NCBI GenBank assembly: GCA_028275165.1
Contig: JAQCNF010000169.1
Span: 1 to 64,000, forward strand
Origin: Haloquadratum sp.
GTDB lineage: Archaea; Halobacteriota; Halobacteria; Halobacteriales; Haloferacaceae
DNA length: 64,000 nt
Direction: 5' to 3'
Shown here one piece after another: positions 1-9,176 of the stretch; position 1 is the first letter of the stretch; the number at the start of each line of letters is the position of its first letter. The translations under genes and the position numbers were made by a program. The notes under the pieces were generated by a model. The model was not told the DNA's origin and made no database searches. It worked only from the letters and a program-made list of their open reading frames with translations.

Positions 1-1
1 C

Positions 2-130
2 AACGCTGACGTGAATGGGGCGGAGAACATCCGTCTCGACATCAACGACGAAAGTAACTCTGAGTCTGCACCCGATTTGGGTGGCGATAGGAGTACCGGC
101 TGGTTGGCACAGCCCGGAGTCTACCTTTAG
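2..130 (+). CDS. tnpB: TnpB C-terminal end (IS1341/IS605-type element), cut by window edge
   Basis: An open frame enters from the left edge and ends at TAG 128-130. It begins with NADVNGAENIRL, the pattern around the last catalytic Asp of the TnpB RuvC-like nuclease (usually H/NAD-NGA-NI). The remaining 30 residues form the poorly conserved tail. TnpB is the RNA-guided nuclease of IS200/IS605-family elements; most haloarchaeal IS1341-type copies carry no tnpA. Only the last 42 codons are visible, so intactness cannot be judged. A hairpin-bearing right end follows at once. Confidence 0.75.
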   Translation, partial: NADVNGAENIRLDINDESNSESAPDLGGDRSTGWLAQPGVYL

Positions 131-245
131 GACCTCTCCCGAGGATTCCAACCTCGGATAGAGGTGGGAGACTGCAAACCGTCATATCCCAACCCAGCGG
201 TGCGGCGCCGTGGGATTCCTCCGCGTGAACGCGGAGGTGGATGTC
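131..245 (+). mobile_element. Right end / putative omega-RNA scaffold of the tnpB element
   Basis: Downstream of the tnpB stop there is a perfect 8-bp hairpin, cctccgcg (218-225), loop tgaa, cgcggagg (230-237), followed by gatgtcaa. The same blocks (gggagactgcaaac, catatcccaac, tgggattcct, gatgtcaa) recur on the - strand at 10695-10761, so this is a dispersed element end. In IS200/IS605 elements this region is the right end, and its transcript (sotRNA or omega-RNA) guides TnpB. The exact boundary is inferred from the last conserved block. Confidence 0.65.
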
Positions 246-362
246 AATAGTAGAGTATAATTCTGAGTCTATGGGTAACAGTTTGATAAAGATTATCATA
301 TTTTCTCGTTACTCCAGCTAAAATGCGTCTAGAACGTCTGTGCAGGCAGTATCCGTGTCGTA

Positions 363-372
363 GGGTATAAGT
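363..372 (+). promoter_or_regulatory. TATA-like box of the middle-rhodopsin gene
   Basis: The sequence gggtataagt lies 22-31 bases before the GTG at 394. That is the usual archaeal TATA-to-start distance for a leaderless haloarchaeal transcript, and it favours the GTG at 394 over the ATG at 400. A second AT-rich run (gatataaaat) at about 379-388 is too close to serve this start. Confidence 0.4.
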
Positions 373-393
373 TGAGTCGATATAAAATGGTAT

Positions 394-1128
394 GTGGGTA
401 TGGCGATGCCAGGCTCAGCAACGACTTGGCTGTGGTTCGGGTTCATAGGAATGACCCTTGGAACGGGCTACTTCCTTATCCAGAGCCGAAAGGCGCGTAC
501 GGACCAACAGAAGTTATTCGTGGTTACGACGCTAATACCGGCAATCGCTGCAGTCTCATATTTTGCGCTTATCACAGGGTATGGCGTGATTTCGATGCCT
601 ATTAGCGGATATGGGACAGTCGACATATATTGGGGTCGTTACGTAGATTGGTTACTGACAACACCGCTGTTGCTACTCGATCTAACTCTTATTGCCAAAG
701 CGGAGCGAAAAACAATCTACAAGTTGCTCGGTGCTGATCTGGTCATGATACTCGGTGGATTGGCTGGTACGATGGCGCCGCCGGATGCACCAGTCAGGAT
801 TGCGTGGTGGTCATTGAGCACTGCAGCGTTCATTGTACTGTTGTATTACTTGCTTGGAGCGCTCTCAAGAAGAGCCGCCGACTATTCCTCTCAAACTGGG
901 TCTCTCTTTGATACACTTCGAAACTTAACACTCGCTGTCTGGTCACTGTATCCGTTGGTCTGGATTGCTGGAACAACAAGCGGGTTTGGGCTTATTACGT
1001 TTGGAGTCGAAACAGCACTATATACATCATTGGATCTGGTCGCCAAGATAGGATTTGGGACGATCTTATTTGCACATCAAGATGCTCTCGTGCAGACAGT
1101 GCAGGCAACTACTCGGGATGAAGTGTAA
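394..1128 (+). CDS. bopII: Bacteriorhodopsin-like retinal protein, middle-rhodopsin type (squarebop II-like)
   Basis: This is a 244-residue seven-helix microbial rhodopsin. The retinal lysine is K218 in LDLVAKIGFG, with its counter-ion partner D214. Helix C reads GRYVDWLLTTPLLLLD, giving R82, the Schiff-base acceptor D85, W86 and the cytoplasmic donor D96. The pair of extracellular glutamates used for proton release in bacteriorhodopsin is incomplete: the first site is GTTSG, while E206 matches the second. The sequence most resembles the H. walsbyi middle rhodopsin, reported to combine features of sensory rhodopsin II and bacteriorhodopsin. Whether it pumps or signals cannot be read from the sequence; no transducer gene is adjacent. 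The start is GTG, with an upstream TATA-like box fitting a leaderless message. Confidence 0.88.
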   Translation: MGMAMPGSATTWLWFGFIGMTLGTGYFLIQSRKARTDQQKLFVVTTLIPAIAAVSYFALITGYGVISMPISGYGTVDIYWGRYVDWLLTTPLLLLDLTLIAKAERKTIYKLLGADLVMILGGLAGTMAPPDAPVRIAWWSLSTAAFIVLLYYLLGALSRRAADYSSQTGSLFDTLRNLTLAVWSLYPLVWIAGTTSGFGLITFGVETALYTSLDLVAKIGFGTILFAHQDALVQTVQATTRDEV

Positions 1129-1133
1129 ATCGC

Positions 1134-1376
1134 CTATATCATCTGTTCCCCATCATCATCATACACTTCAATAGCATCCACCGGACAAGCCCGGGCTGCA
1201 AATTTGGCGTCAAGTTCTGCCGTTTCCGGGACTTCAAGCTCAAACACTCCCGAATCAACTTCTTCTGCACCCTTGAGATCAGCCTTTCCAGCATCCTTGT
1301 TTTCAACGAAAGCATCCCACGCTTCAACGCACTGAAACATACCGATACAAGTATTTCGATTGAAACGAACGAACAT
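1134..1376 (-). CDS. Small single-cluster ferredoxin
   Basis: This 80-residue acidic protein has the ferredoxin pattern C11-x2-M14-x2-C17 near the N-terminus and a single ACPVDAIEV motif near the C-terminus. Methionine stands where a 4Fe-4S ferredoxin has its second cysteine, so three cysteines remain. That fits a [3Fe-4S] cluster or a labile fourth ligand. It would be a soluble electron carrier. It lies tail to tail with the rhodopsin gene, 5 bases apart. Its electron donor and acceptor are unknown, and no P450 or oxidoreductase is next to it (a P450 lies 34 kb away). Confidence 0.8.
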   Translation of the reverse strand: MFVRFNRNTCIGMFQCVEAWDAFVENKDAGKADLKGAEEVDSGVFELEVPETAELDAKFAARACPVDAIEVYDDDGEQMI

Positions 1377-1620
1377 ACATAAATTACCAGAACAAGCGGG
1401 ATAATCGTACCGCTAATTAACCATCAAGTAGGAGAGATCAGCGGTTACGAACGTGGAACTGAACTTTGAACTCACAGTTATGATGTTACTGGGATGGTTG
1501 TTTGCATATGTGTCGCCACAGATAGCATACTCATAGACACATCGCCTTTCGTTTCAGAGACAGAACCTGAAAGTATCGTAAGTCTCGATATAATAAAATG
1601 TACTCGCTCCACACGAACGC

Positions 1621-1962
1621 TTAGAACTCGTGAAAGACACGGCCACACTGAGAACATTTGATTTTTGAACTTCGGAACCATGGACTCACCTTAACCACAG
1701 GTCCATGACAATCTGGGCATACCCCTGTTGCATCACCACTCGCAACTCGTGTTGAAAGATCTAATACAAGATCCTCAAGCTCCTCAATACGACTCTGCTG
1801 GTCATCTACCTGTTCTCTGAGTTTCTCGATATACTGTTCACGCTCAGCGGCTGCCTCAACGTCAAGCGTTGCTTCTGCCTCAGCACTGGAACTTGTTGAC
1901 GTCTGCGTCGTTGTGTTTTCGGTCTCTGACTCATCAGTTTCTGTGGTTTCATTACCGGACAT
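1621..1962 (-). CDS. Coiled-coil plus zinc-ribbon protein of unknown function
   Basis: The frame is open further upstream, but the ATG at 1962 (MSGNETTETDESETE) begins a typical haloarchaeal acidic Ser/Thr/Glu-rich N-terminus and is preferred, giving 113 residues. After about 40 low-complexity residues there is a charged heptad-like helix (about residues 40-75), then a C-terminal zinc ribbon with CPDC and CSQC about 20 residues apart. This suggests a small nucleic-acid or protein-binding factor. Its place between two rhodopsin genes recalls the small zinc-finger regulators near bop in Halobacterium, but no homology to them is visible. Confidence 0.6.
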   Translation of the reverse strand: MSGNETTETDESETENTTTQTSTSSSAEAEATLDVEAAAEREQYIEKLREQVDDQQSRIEELEDLVLDLSTRVASGDATGVCPDCHGPVVKVSPWFRSSKIKCSQCGRVFHEF

Positions 1963-2090
1963 AGTGTTAGTATTGTATGTTTGTGGCGTTAGTTTGCCAA
2001 TGCAGTCCCGCGATGTAGTCCCCAATGTCAGGAGACTCCACTTGATTAAATTCCATGGGATGGTGCTTAAAATTTGTTCTATCTAAAGAG

Positions 2091-2100
2091 ATTATAATTA
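2091..2100 (+). promoter_or_regulatory. AT-rich TATA region of bopI
   Basis: The sequence attataatta lies 30-39 bases upstream of the ATG at 2130, where a TATA box would give a leaderless or very short-leader transcript. No sequence clearly matching the Halobacterium bop upstream activating element was recognised. Confidence 0.4.
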
Positions 2101-2129
2101 AGTGTGAGGAGCACATACGATTGCTTGCA

Positions 2130-2891
2130 ATGGTAAATCAGCTGGCGCTGCAAGTAAGTAGCTTAGGAGTTGAGGGCGAGGGTATATGGTTAGCCCTCGG
2201 AACGATTGGGATGCTGTTAGGAATGTTCTACTTCATCGCTGATGGATTGGACGTCACTGATCCACAGATGAAGGAGTTTTACGTCATCACTATCATGATC
2301 CCAGGTATCGCGGCTGCGTCATACCTGTCAATGTTCTTCGGCTTTGGGTTGACCGAAGTTGAACTAGCGACAGGTCGCGTCGTTGATGTCTACTGGGCAC
2401 GGTATGCTGACTGGCTATTCACAACGCCGCTGCTCCTGCTTGATATTGGGCTTTTAGCTGGAGCAAGCAATCGGGATATCCTTACTCTCGTTGGTCTTGA
2501 CGCATTCATGATCGTGACTGGCTTGGGTGCAACCCTGATGAAGATTCCAGTGGCACGATTTGCCTTCTGGACTATAAGCACAATTGCAATGCTCGTCCTT
2601 CTGTACTACCTCGTTGCTGTGTTCGGAGATGCAGTGAGTGGTTCAGATCCGGATACTGTATCAACGTTCAATGCACTGCGCAATATCATACTTGTCACGT
2701 GGCTTATTTACCCAGTCGCGTGGCTTGTGGGGACTGAAGGACTTAATCTCATCAATCTGTACGGTGAGACACTGCTGTTCATGGTTCTTGACATCACCGC
2801 AAAGGTTGGCTTTGGATTTGTGCTCCTGCGCAGCCGTTCAGTTATTGGCGGCGGCGAGGCACCAACGCCATCTGAATCAGCCGCTGACTGA
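2130..2891 (+). CDS. bopI: Bacteriorhodopsin, light-driven proton pump (squarebop I-like)
   Basis: This 253-residue seven-helix rhodopsin should pump protons outward in light. It has R91, acceptor D94, W95 and donor D105 in helix C (RYADWLFTTPLLLLD), D221 and retinal lysine K225 (LDITAKVGFG). Both proton-release glutamates are present, E203 in GTEG and E213 in YGETLLFM, ten residues apart as E194/E204 are in Halobacterium bacteriorhodopsin. All key pump residues are therefore intact. The frame is open upstream to 2055, but the ATG at 2130 (MVNQLALQVSSLGVEGEG) matches the squarebop I N-terminus as I recall it and has a TATA-like region in place. No brp/blh retinal-synthesis gene or bat regulator lies in the window. 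Confidence 0.93.
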   Translation: MVNQLALQVSSLGVEGEGIWLALGTIGMLLGMFYFIADGLDVTDPQMKEFYVITIMIPGIAAASYLSMFFGFGLTEVELATGRVVDVYWARYADWLFTTPLLLLDIGLLAGASNRDILTLVGLDAFMIVTGLGATLMKIPVARFAFWTISTIAMLVLLYYLVAVFGDAVSGSDPDTVSTFNALRNIILVTWLIYPVAWLVGTEGLNLINLYGETLLFMVLDITAKVGFGFVLLRSRSVIGGGEAPTPSESAAD

Positions 2892-3028
2892 TCTCGCCAA
2901 ATGCCGCTATACTAATCGCGGTCTTTTTTTTGCTCTGTCAACCACGGAGATTGAAGTATATCGACTGTGAATATACATATGTAAACCAAGACCGCTCGGT
3001 AGCGAGTCCGGTCAATTGGCACTTAGCA

Positions 3029-3289
3029 ATGCTCTCAGATATTAATCAAAGCGACAATGACGAAGAGCCGCTCGCGCCAGAGCGGTTGAATGAACGAGCG
3101 GTTATTGGATTGATGTTCTCAGTTGCGCTTGGCGTGGCTGGGCTATTCGTGTTGCCAGCTATCCGCAGTATATTTCAGCTGGAGTTTCTCACCGCTTTCG
3201 GTATTGTGCTGATAATTGAACTCATTGCGGTTGCAGGGATCGTCGCGTCAATGTTTCGATTTCACGTCGATCGACAATTCGACACATGA
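3029..3289 (+). CDS. Small two-helix membrane protein, unknown
   Basis: The ATG at 3029 gives 86 residues: an acidic N-terminus (MLSDINQSDNDEEPLAPERLNE) followed by two hydrophobic segments at about residues 27-49 and 55-78, then a short charged tail. The frame is open further upstream but that part is cysteine- and arginine-rich and unlike a haloarchaeal protein. It sits about 140 bases after bopI and is convergent with the AAA ATPase gene. No family is recognised. Confidence 0.55.
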   Translation: MLSDINQSDNDEEPLAPERLNERAVIGLMFSVALGVAGLFVLPAIRSIFQLEFLTAFGIVLIIELIAVAGIVASMFRFHVDRQFDT

Positions 3290-3340
3290 AACACCTTGTT
3301 CACGGGACGGGAAAGCCAAATTACGGACATACGTGTTTCA

Positions 3341-5476
3341 CTACTCTCGAGAGAAAGATGCATACCGCTCGCGCGCTTGCGATGAAAGAGATGGTCCAAC
3401 GCGTTCAAGTGCCAACTCAATATGATTTTGTGTGAGCGTGACCGAAGAGAGCGTCTCTGCTGGTGACTTCCCGCGTTCAGTAGCCTGCTCAATATTTGCC
3501 TCAACTGCAAGGAGACTTGCCTCTTGAAGAAGTGCGGCGATATCGCTCCCGGAGTAGTTTTCGGTTTCTGCTGCAAGGTATTCTATATCAGGTGACTCAA
3601 CAGGGCGATCGGCTATGTGAATCCTGATGATGTCCTTACGGGCCTCATAGTCTGGTAGAGGAACCTCAACGAGCCGATCGAAACGTCCTGGGCGAACGAG
3701 TGCATCATCAATCCGATCGGGACGATTTGTCGCCCCAATAACAGTTAACTGTTGACGTGGAGTGATGCCATCAAGTTCAGTCAATAGCTGCGAAACGACG
3801 CGCTCAGGAGCTGAGGATTCACCCTCACTCGTTCGTGAGGAGCCCAGCGCGTCTAACTCGTCAAAGAAAATCACGACTGGGGCACTATCGCGAGCACGCG
3901 CAAAGAGCTGTCTCACTCGCCGTTCGCTTTCACCGACGTATTTATTCAGTAATTCTGGACCGTTAACTGTCAAAAAATTCGCATCAGTGGTGGATGCAAC
4001 TGCTCTGGCGAGCATCGTCTTCCCTGTCCCAGGCGGTCCATATAACAGAACACCAGCGGGAGCATCGACGCCTAATTCGGCGAGTGCATCGGGATACTGC
4101 AATGGCCATTCGACAGCACGAGTCAGTTCTCGTTTTGCTTCAGACAACCCACCGATGTCCTCAAACGTGATTGAGGGTACTGACTGCGTCGGGTCGGCCG
4201 TACTTGGGGTGGTCTCAGCTAATGCGGTCTCAAAATCAGCGTCAATAAGATGCGGAGTCGTTGCAGTATCGCCTGACTGGCGCTCGAGAGCGGTTTCAAA
4301 CACTTTGCTACGCAATGACACCAGATCAGCCGCCACATAGCCGAGAGTTTTTTTACTAATTAGAGAGAGACTCAGACCTGAGTCGAAGTCAGCATCATCA
4401 AACAAGATTCTGAGAATGTCTGCCCGATCCTGTTCGTCAGGAGCTGAAAGAGAAATCGTTCGATCCAAACGACCACCGCGTGTCAAGACAGTGCCGATAT
4501 CTTCACTATCGGTCGTCTCACCAACGACAATCACCCCATCTTGTTTGTTCAGTCGCTCAATCCAACCGCCCAAGATTTCGAGAAGCGCCGAGTGATTATC
4601 ATCACTGACGAAATCAAGGTTATCAACATGGACAAGCGAGCTACCACCATTGATAGCTGTGCTTGCATATTCAGTGAGATGATCTTGTAGTGAATCAGTG
4701 TCGAATTCAGGAAGACGACCTGCATTCACACGGACTATTCGTGCATCAGCTAGCCACCCAGCATGCCGGATATGCTGTGTCTTCCCGACTCCATTTTGCC
4801 CCTCAAATAACACCCCACCACTGACAGATTGCCCATCGATGTGATATCCATCGGCCTGTGTAATTGGTGAGACAACCGCAGCTTGATATTTCGATTTGAG
4901 CACATCATACCCGCCAACGCTGTGAGGTGGGACCGGACCCTGATATTGGTCGGTCGGGTGGGTCGCTGGACCCCCCTCTAAGATTAGCTCTGTTGAGTCA
5001 GAAATTGTGACGGGTGCTGCGGGCGCTGCATCGACAACACGGACAGGAAGGTCAAGAGTCTCATCAAGGAATGAAACGGATTCAACATCTCCGATACTCA
5101 GCGGGACAGCACTCAGTTGGCGGCGGATTGAGCGCTCTCCGCCACGAATAGAGAGTCTGGCCACCGGAGCAAAGGTGACTGAACTGGCTGTCTCAACTGT
5201 GGTTGACTCAACCGCAACAGTTGTGTCGGAAGTGACATCGAGGCTCTTTGCGACCGACTCAGCGATAAGCGCAACTCCGGTATCAAGATCCTGTGCCGTG
5301 ACGACCTTTGCGACAGTCGTGGCACCGGTTCCTGCCCGAAGACGCGCAACAGGATTCTGTGTATCTACTCCAGGAGCCGTAGCCTCACCGTGAGGAAACG
5401 TGGATGAAGCGATATGAATGGTTGAGCGGTTCAACTCAGAATCTACAGTAACTGATACGGCACTGCTGAACGGCAT
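3341..5476 (-). CDS. CDC48-type AAA ATPase with degenerate first ATPase domain
   Basis: The 711-residue protein has an N-terminal region like the CDC48/VAT N-domain (about 1-165) and two AAA modules. The first has a Walker A GQNGVGKT (226-233), but its Walker B reads HVDN (283-286), with Asn in place of the catalytic Glu. The second is canonical: GPPGTGKT (480-487), FFDE (537-540) and the second region of homology NRPDRIDDALVRPGRFDR. CDC48 proteins unfold or remodel protein complexes, often feeding the proteasome. Here only the second domain appears able to hydrolyse ATP, so the first may bind nucleotide without turnover. It is a divergent CDC48 paralogue; partners are not evident from the neighbours. 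Confidence 0.85.
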   Translation of the reverse strand: MPFSSAVSVTVDSELNRSTIHIASSTFPHGEATAPGVDTQNPVARLRAGTGATTVAKVVTAQDLDTGVALIAESVAKSLDVTSDTTVAVESTTVETASSVTFAPVARLSIRGGERSIRRQLSAVPLSIGDVESVSFLDETLDLPVRVVDAAPAAPVTISDSTELILEGGPATHPTDQYQGPVPPHSVGGYDVLKSKYQAAVVSPITQADGYHIDGQSVSGGVLFEGQNGVGKTQHIRHAGWLADARIVRVNAGRLPEFDTDSLQDHLTEYASTAINGGSSLVHVDNLDFVSDDNHSALLEILGGWIERLNKQDGVIVVGETTDSEDIGTVLTRGGRLDRTISLSAPDEQDRADILRILFDDADFDSGLSLSLISKKTLGYVAADLVSLRSKVFETALERQSGDTATTPHLIDADFETALAETTPSTADPTQSVPSITFEDIGGLSEAKRELTRAVEWPLQYPDALAELGVDAPAGVLLYGPPGTGKTMLARAVASTTDANFLTVNGPELLNKYVGESERRVRQLFARARDSAPVVIFFDELDALGSSRTSEGESSAPERVVSQLLTELDGITPRQQLTVIGATNRPDRIDDALVRPGRFDRLVEVPLPDYEARKDIIRIHIADRPVESPDIEYLAAETENYSGSDIAALLQEASLLAVEANIEQATERGKSPAETLSSVTLTQNHIELALERVGPSLSSQARERYASFSRE

Positions 5477-5511
5477 TTAATTGCACCTCTGCATGGTACT
5501 CATCACCGTTG

Positions 5512-5712
5512 TCAGTACAGGTCGACATCCATTGGAACTGGACTGCCGTGCATCATATACCGAAGAATTCCAAACGTCGCAATAGCGACTGGAGCGGCAA
5601 TAATTGTCAGGTAGATTGTTACATTTGCGATATATCCAATAGCGTTTCCAAGGGCCATTACCACGATCGCAGCGATAAGAGGAATACGGTCCTTGGAGTC
5701 AATTTGACTCAT
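5512..5712 (-). CDS. Small two-helix membrane protein, unknown
   Basis: The ATG at 5712 (MSQIDSKDRIPLIAAIVVM) gives 66 residues with two hydrophobic helices at about 10-29 and 33-52. The longer upstream frame is basic and less plausible. It is divergent from another two-helix protein at 5864 and lies 35 bases upstream of the CDC48-like ATPase gene on the same strand, so the two may be co-transcribed. Function unknown. Confidence 0.5.
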   Translation of the reverse strand: MSQIDSKDRIPLIAAIVVMALGNAIGYIANVTIYLTIIAAPVAIATFGILRYMMHGSPVPMDVDLY

Positions 5713-5863
5713 GGCAGGTACGACTATACATGATAGGAGCGAGTGAATTAATCTTGTTGTCCAATGACGGTTGAGGAAACTCACAATATTTAGCTTACTG
5801 CTCTTGATTTGAACCGTCTGGAGATACCTTAATCTCTTTAGTTGCTCGTGATATCGCATTCAT

Positions 5864-6112
5864 ATGCAGAGTGAACAGTCAAAAACGAAAGGAGACAATA
5901 CAGGATCGCAATCAAGAGGTTCTCAGACCCGGGCGTCAGTCGGATTTCCAGAGATTGTATTCGGAATGCATGCCATCGTTGCAGTTGCGCTCTTGCCGTT
6001 TATCTGGGATGCGCTGCAGACGGGAAACCTACCCCTCGTTGGATCGCTCACACTTCTTGGAGGATTACTGGTCGGACTCGGAGTGGTAATGCGACGGGTC
6101 GCAGCCCGCTGA
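5864..6112 (+). CDS. Small two-helix membrane protein, unknown
   Basis: 82 residues: a polar N-terminus of about 28 residues, then two hydrophobic segments (about 29-47 and 57-76) ending in an arginine-rich tail (VVMRRVAAR) likely to face the cytoplasm. It lies about 80 bases ahead of hel308 on the same strand. No family recognised; haloarchaea carry many small membrane proteins of this kind. Confidence 0.55.
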   Translation: MQSEQSKTKGDNTGSQSRGSQTRASVGFPEIVFGMHAIVAVALLPFIWDALQTGNLPLVGSLTLLGGLLVGLGVVMRRVAAR

Positions 6113-6189
6113 GGATAACTCATCCCTCTCTTGTCACCACACTGTAGTAACCGAAGCCTCAAATTCGATGCAGACTGAATGTATGTATC

Positions 6190-8556
6190 ATGAAGCCGGC
6201 AGAAGTGCCAGCACTTCCTGATGAGGTCGCTACCGAATTAACCGACTCAGGAATTACGTCACTGTATCCACCACAAGAGAGTGCTGTAGAGGCTGGCGTC
6301 ACGAGAGGTGAAAGTGTTGTTGCTGCCGTTCCAACTGCATCAGGCAAGACATTGATTGCCGAGTTAGCAATGTTATCCTCCGTCGGACGAGGCGGAAAAG
6401 CACTATACATTGTGCCTCTCCGAGCATTGGCATCAGAAAAGCACGATACATTCTCACGCTGGGAAGCATGCGGTGTGACAACTGGCATTTCGACGGGAAA
6501 TTATGATTCAGATGGAGAGTGGCTAAGCACGCGAGACATTATCGTTGCAACATCCGAGAAAGTAGATTCACTCATCCGAAACAATGCATCATGGATCGGC
6601 GAACTTGAGTGTGTCATCATCGATGAAGTCCATTTGGCAGACGACGATCAACGTGGTCCGACCTTGGAGGTGACATTGGCGAAACTTAGACAGATTAATC
6701 AAAGTCTTCAGACGGTAGCACTCTCAGCGACAGTAAGTAACGCGGGTGAAATTGCTAACTGGCTTGATGCAACGCTCATCGAATCCTCGTGGCGTCCGAT
6801 TGAACTGAAGATGGGTGTCCACTATGGGCAGGCAATTACATTTCAGGATCAGAGCCAGCGGAAGATACCGAGCGAGAATAATGAACGCCCGACCACTGCA
6901 TTGGTTCGGGATGGACTTCGTGGAGATGACGCCGACGACCAAGGCTCCTCATTAGTGTTCGTCAACTCTCGTCGAAATGCTGAAACGGCTGCCGAGCGCT
7001 TCAGTGAAGTTACCGACCGGGTTCTAACCGAGAGAGAGAGAGACGAACTCGCAGCAGTCGCAGAAACCATACGAGATGTGTCCGATACGGAGACAAGTGA
7101 GGCGCTTGCAAGCTGTGTCGAAACTGGTGCTGCGTTTCATCATGCGGGACTCGCAAGTAAGCACCGGAGTGCGGTCGAGAGTGCGTTCCGTAAGCGTCTG
7201 ATTAAGTGTATCGCCGCGACACCAACACTCGCGGCAGGGGTCAATACACCGAGTCGACGCGTGATTGTGCGTGATTGGCGTCGGTATGATGGAGATTATG
7301 GCGGTATGAAGCCACTCGATGTACTGGAAGTACATCAGATGATGGGTCGAGCAGGTCGTCCAGGCTTAGACCCCTACGGCGAAGCCGTCGTGTTAGCAAA
7401 AAATAACGATCAACGTAGCGAGCTTCGGGATCGATACATAGAGGCCGACCCCGAGACAGTCGATTCGAAACTTGCGAATGAACCTGCACTGCGGACACAT
7501 ATTCTCTCAACGATAGCCACTGGATTCGCCCACTCGAGAGATGAACTCAGTGAATTTCTTGAGGAAACGCTCTATTTCTCCCAGACTGAGCAGACTCCGT
7601 ATCTCAAGAAGGTCACTGATGATGTTCTCCGATATCTTGAGCGGAATGGGTTCATCGAGCGGACGAGTGAGACACTACAAGCAACAAGTCTTGGTCATAC
7701 TGTTTCACGAATATATATTGATCCAATGAGCGCAGCTGAAATCATTGATGGACTCCGTTCAGCAGAAAACACATCGATGCGGGGATCAGTATCACCACAC
7801 AGTGAGTTTACTCCTGCAAGTAAGCTCGCTAACAGTAATGAATCTGAAACAGACGATACCGTGTCGTTCTCTGCGCTTGGGCTCTATCAACTCGTCTCAC
7901 GGACCCCAGACATGTACCAGCTGTATCTAAAGTCAGGAGATAAGCAGCGATTCAGTGAAATCTGTTATGATCGCGAAGCCGAACTGCTTGGACGAACGCC
8001 CTCTGAGTATGCTGAGGTTGAGTTCGAAAACTGGCTTGCTGCAGTAAAGACTGGATGCATGCTCGAAGATTGGGCATGCGAAGTCGATGAAGACCGACTT
8101 ACCGAGCGGTATGGGGTCGGGCCAGGGGACATCCGTGGGAAAGTCGAAACAGCACAGTGGCTTCTTGAGGCGACAGAGCAACTCGCTGATGAGGTAGGAA
8201 CCGACCAGTTGACAATCAGAGAGGCGAAAATGCGTGTCACATACGGTGTTCGTGAGGAGTTACTACCGCTCGCAAATATCCCGCAGATTGGACGAAAACG
8301 GGCTCGTTTACTTTTCAATGCAGGAATTGAATCGCGTGCAGACTTGCGTGTGACAGCAAAGTCAGTGATTCTTCGTGCACTCCGTGGACGGCGCAAGACA
8401 GCTGAAACTATCTTGGAAAACGTTGGTCGAGAGGACCCGTCGATGGACGGAGTGGACGATGCAGATGAGATGTCTCCAATATCAGACGAAACGAACACCA
8501 CCTCAGAATCAACGACGGATACCAGAGATCAAGCGAACCTGGGTGACTTCAATTGA
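6190..8556 (+). CDS. hel308: ATP-dependent DNA helicase Hel308
   Basis: A 788-residue superfamily 2 helicase of the archaeal Hel308 (PolQ-like) family, which acts at stalled or branched replication forks. It has Walker A PTASGKT (48-54), DEVH (145-148), the SAT motif LSATVSN and the motif VI region [16 protein letters not shown]. The C-terminal part includes the winged-helix and ratchet region and a helix-hairpin-helix ([18 protein letters not shown]), followed by an acidic, poorly conserved tail. Length and motif order fit an intact enzyme. Its last codon overlaps the TTG start of cgi121. Confidence 0.92.
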   Translation: MKPAEVPALPDEVATELTDSGITSLYPPQESAVEAGVTRGESVVAAVPTASGKTLIAELAMLSSVGRGGKALYIVPLRALASEKHDTFSRWEACGVTTGISTGNYDSDGEWLSTRDIIVATSEKVDSLIRNNASWIGELECVIIDEVHLADDDQRGPTLEVTLAKLRQINQSLQTVALSATVSNAGEIANWLDATLIESSWRPIELKMGVHYGQAITFQDQSQRKIPSENNERPTTALVRDGLRGDDADDQGSSLVFVNSRRNAETAAERFSEVTDRVLTERERDELAAVAETIRDVSDTETSEALASCVETGAAFHHAGLASKHRSAVESAFRKRLIKCIAATPTLAAGVNTPSRRVIVRDWRRYDGDYGGMKPLDVLEVHQMMGRAGRPGLDPYGEAVVLAKNNDQRSELRDRYIEADPETVDSKLANEPALRTHILSTIATGFAHSRDELSEFLEETLYFSQTEQTPYLKKVTDDVLRYLERNGFIERTSETLQATSLGHTVSRIYIDPMSAAEIIDGLRSAENTSMRGSVSPHSEFTPASKLANSNESETDDTVSFSALGLYQLVSRTPDMYQLYLKSGDKQRFSEICYDREAELLGRTPSEYAEVEFENWLAAVKTGCMLEDWACEVDEDRLTERYGVGPGDIRGKVETAQWLLEATEQLADEVGTDQLTIREAKMRVTYGVREELLPLANIPQIGRKRARLLFNAGIESRADLRVTAKSVILRALRGRRKTAETILENVGREDPSMDGVDDADEMSPISDETNTTSESTTDTRDQANLGDFN

Positions 8557-9041
8557 AGATATTCTCTGGAGAGGCGCGCATTAATGAAGTGGACCAATAT
8601 ATCAGATCCGTTCGTGCACTTGCAGACGAATTGGAGACGACAATACAGGTATTCGATGCAAAATATATCGTGAGTCGCGAACATCTCAGATGTGCGGTTG
8701 AGTTAGCTGATCGGGCACTGTCGAGAGGCACGAATGTGGCGGACGATAGAGCCGTTGAAATATTATTATTTGCCGCTGGGCGGAGACAAATTACCGACGC
8801 ACTTGAACTCGGTATTCATGCGGGAACAGACGAGGTGATACTCTTACTGGATCCAGTCCCCGAAATTGCAGCGAAAACAATCATCGAGAGAGGTCTTATC
8901 GAAAACCTGACCGAAGTCACATATGACCAACAGTTGGTTCAGTCATTTTACGATATCAATGATGCTGAAATGGCTGTCGTTGACGGCGATATCGAGTCAC
9001 TCGTGCGCGAGCGAGTCGCTCTGCTTGTCATTGAGCGGTAA
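8553..9041 (+). CDS. cgi121: KEOPS complex subunit Cgi121
   Basis: A 162-residue protein with the Cgi121/TPRKB features: an internal [13 protein letters not shown] helix and [19 protein letters not shown]. In the KEOPS complex Cgi121 binds tRNA and works with Kae1, Bud32 and Pcc1 in making t6A37. The start is TTG at 8553, overlapping the hel308 stop (ttga), which implies translational coupling. The nearest ATG would remove conserved N-terminal residues. The rest of the KEOPS genes are not in the window. Confidence 0.85.
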   Translation: MKIFSGEARINEVDQYIRSVRALADELETTIQVFDAKYIVSREHLRCAVELADRALSRGTNVADDRAVEILLFAAGRRQITDALELGIHAGTDEVILLLDPVPEIAAKTIIERGLIENLTEVTYDQQLVQSFYDINDAEMAVVDGDIESLVRERVALLVIER

Positions 9042-9176
9042 TATCGGCTTCGGCTGCGATAGGCATTTGCCGGCGAAATTGCAGACACACATCTCACCAC
9101 TGTGCTAATCTCACAGGGAGTGCTCTCACCGAACAGTGGTCCATATTTAACCTAACCGTTCCGAGTAAGAGTAGAG

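Noticed and set aside
5007-5393. 128-codon + strand frame within the CDC48-like gene
   Set aside because: Antisense shadow of a well-supported gene; Ser/Thr-rich composition comes from reversed Asp/Glu codons.
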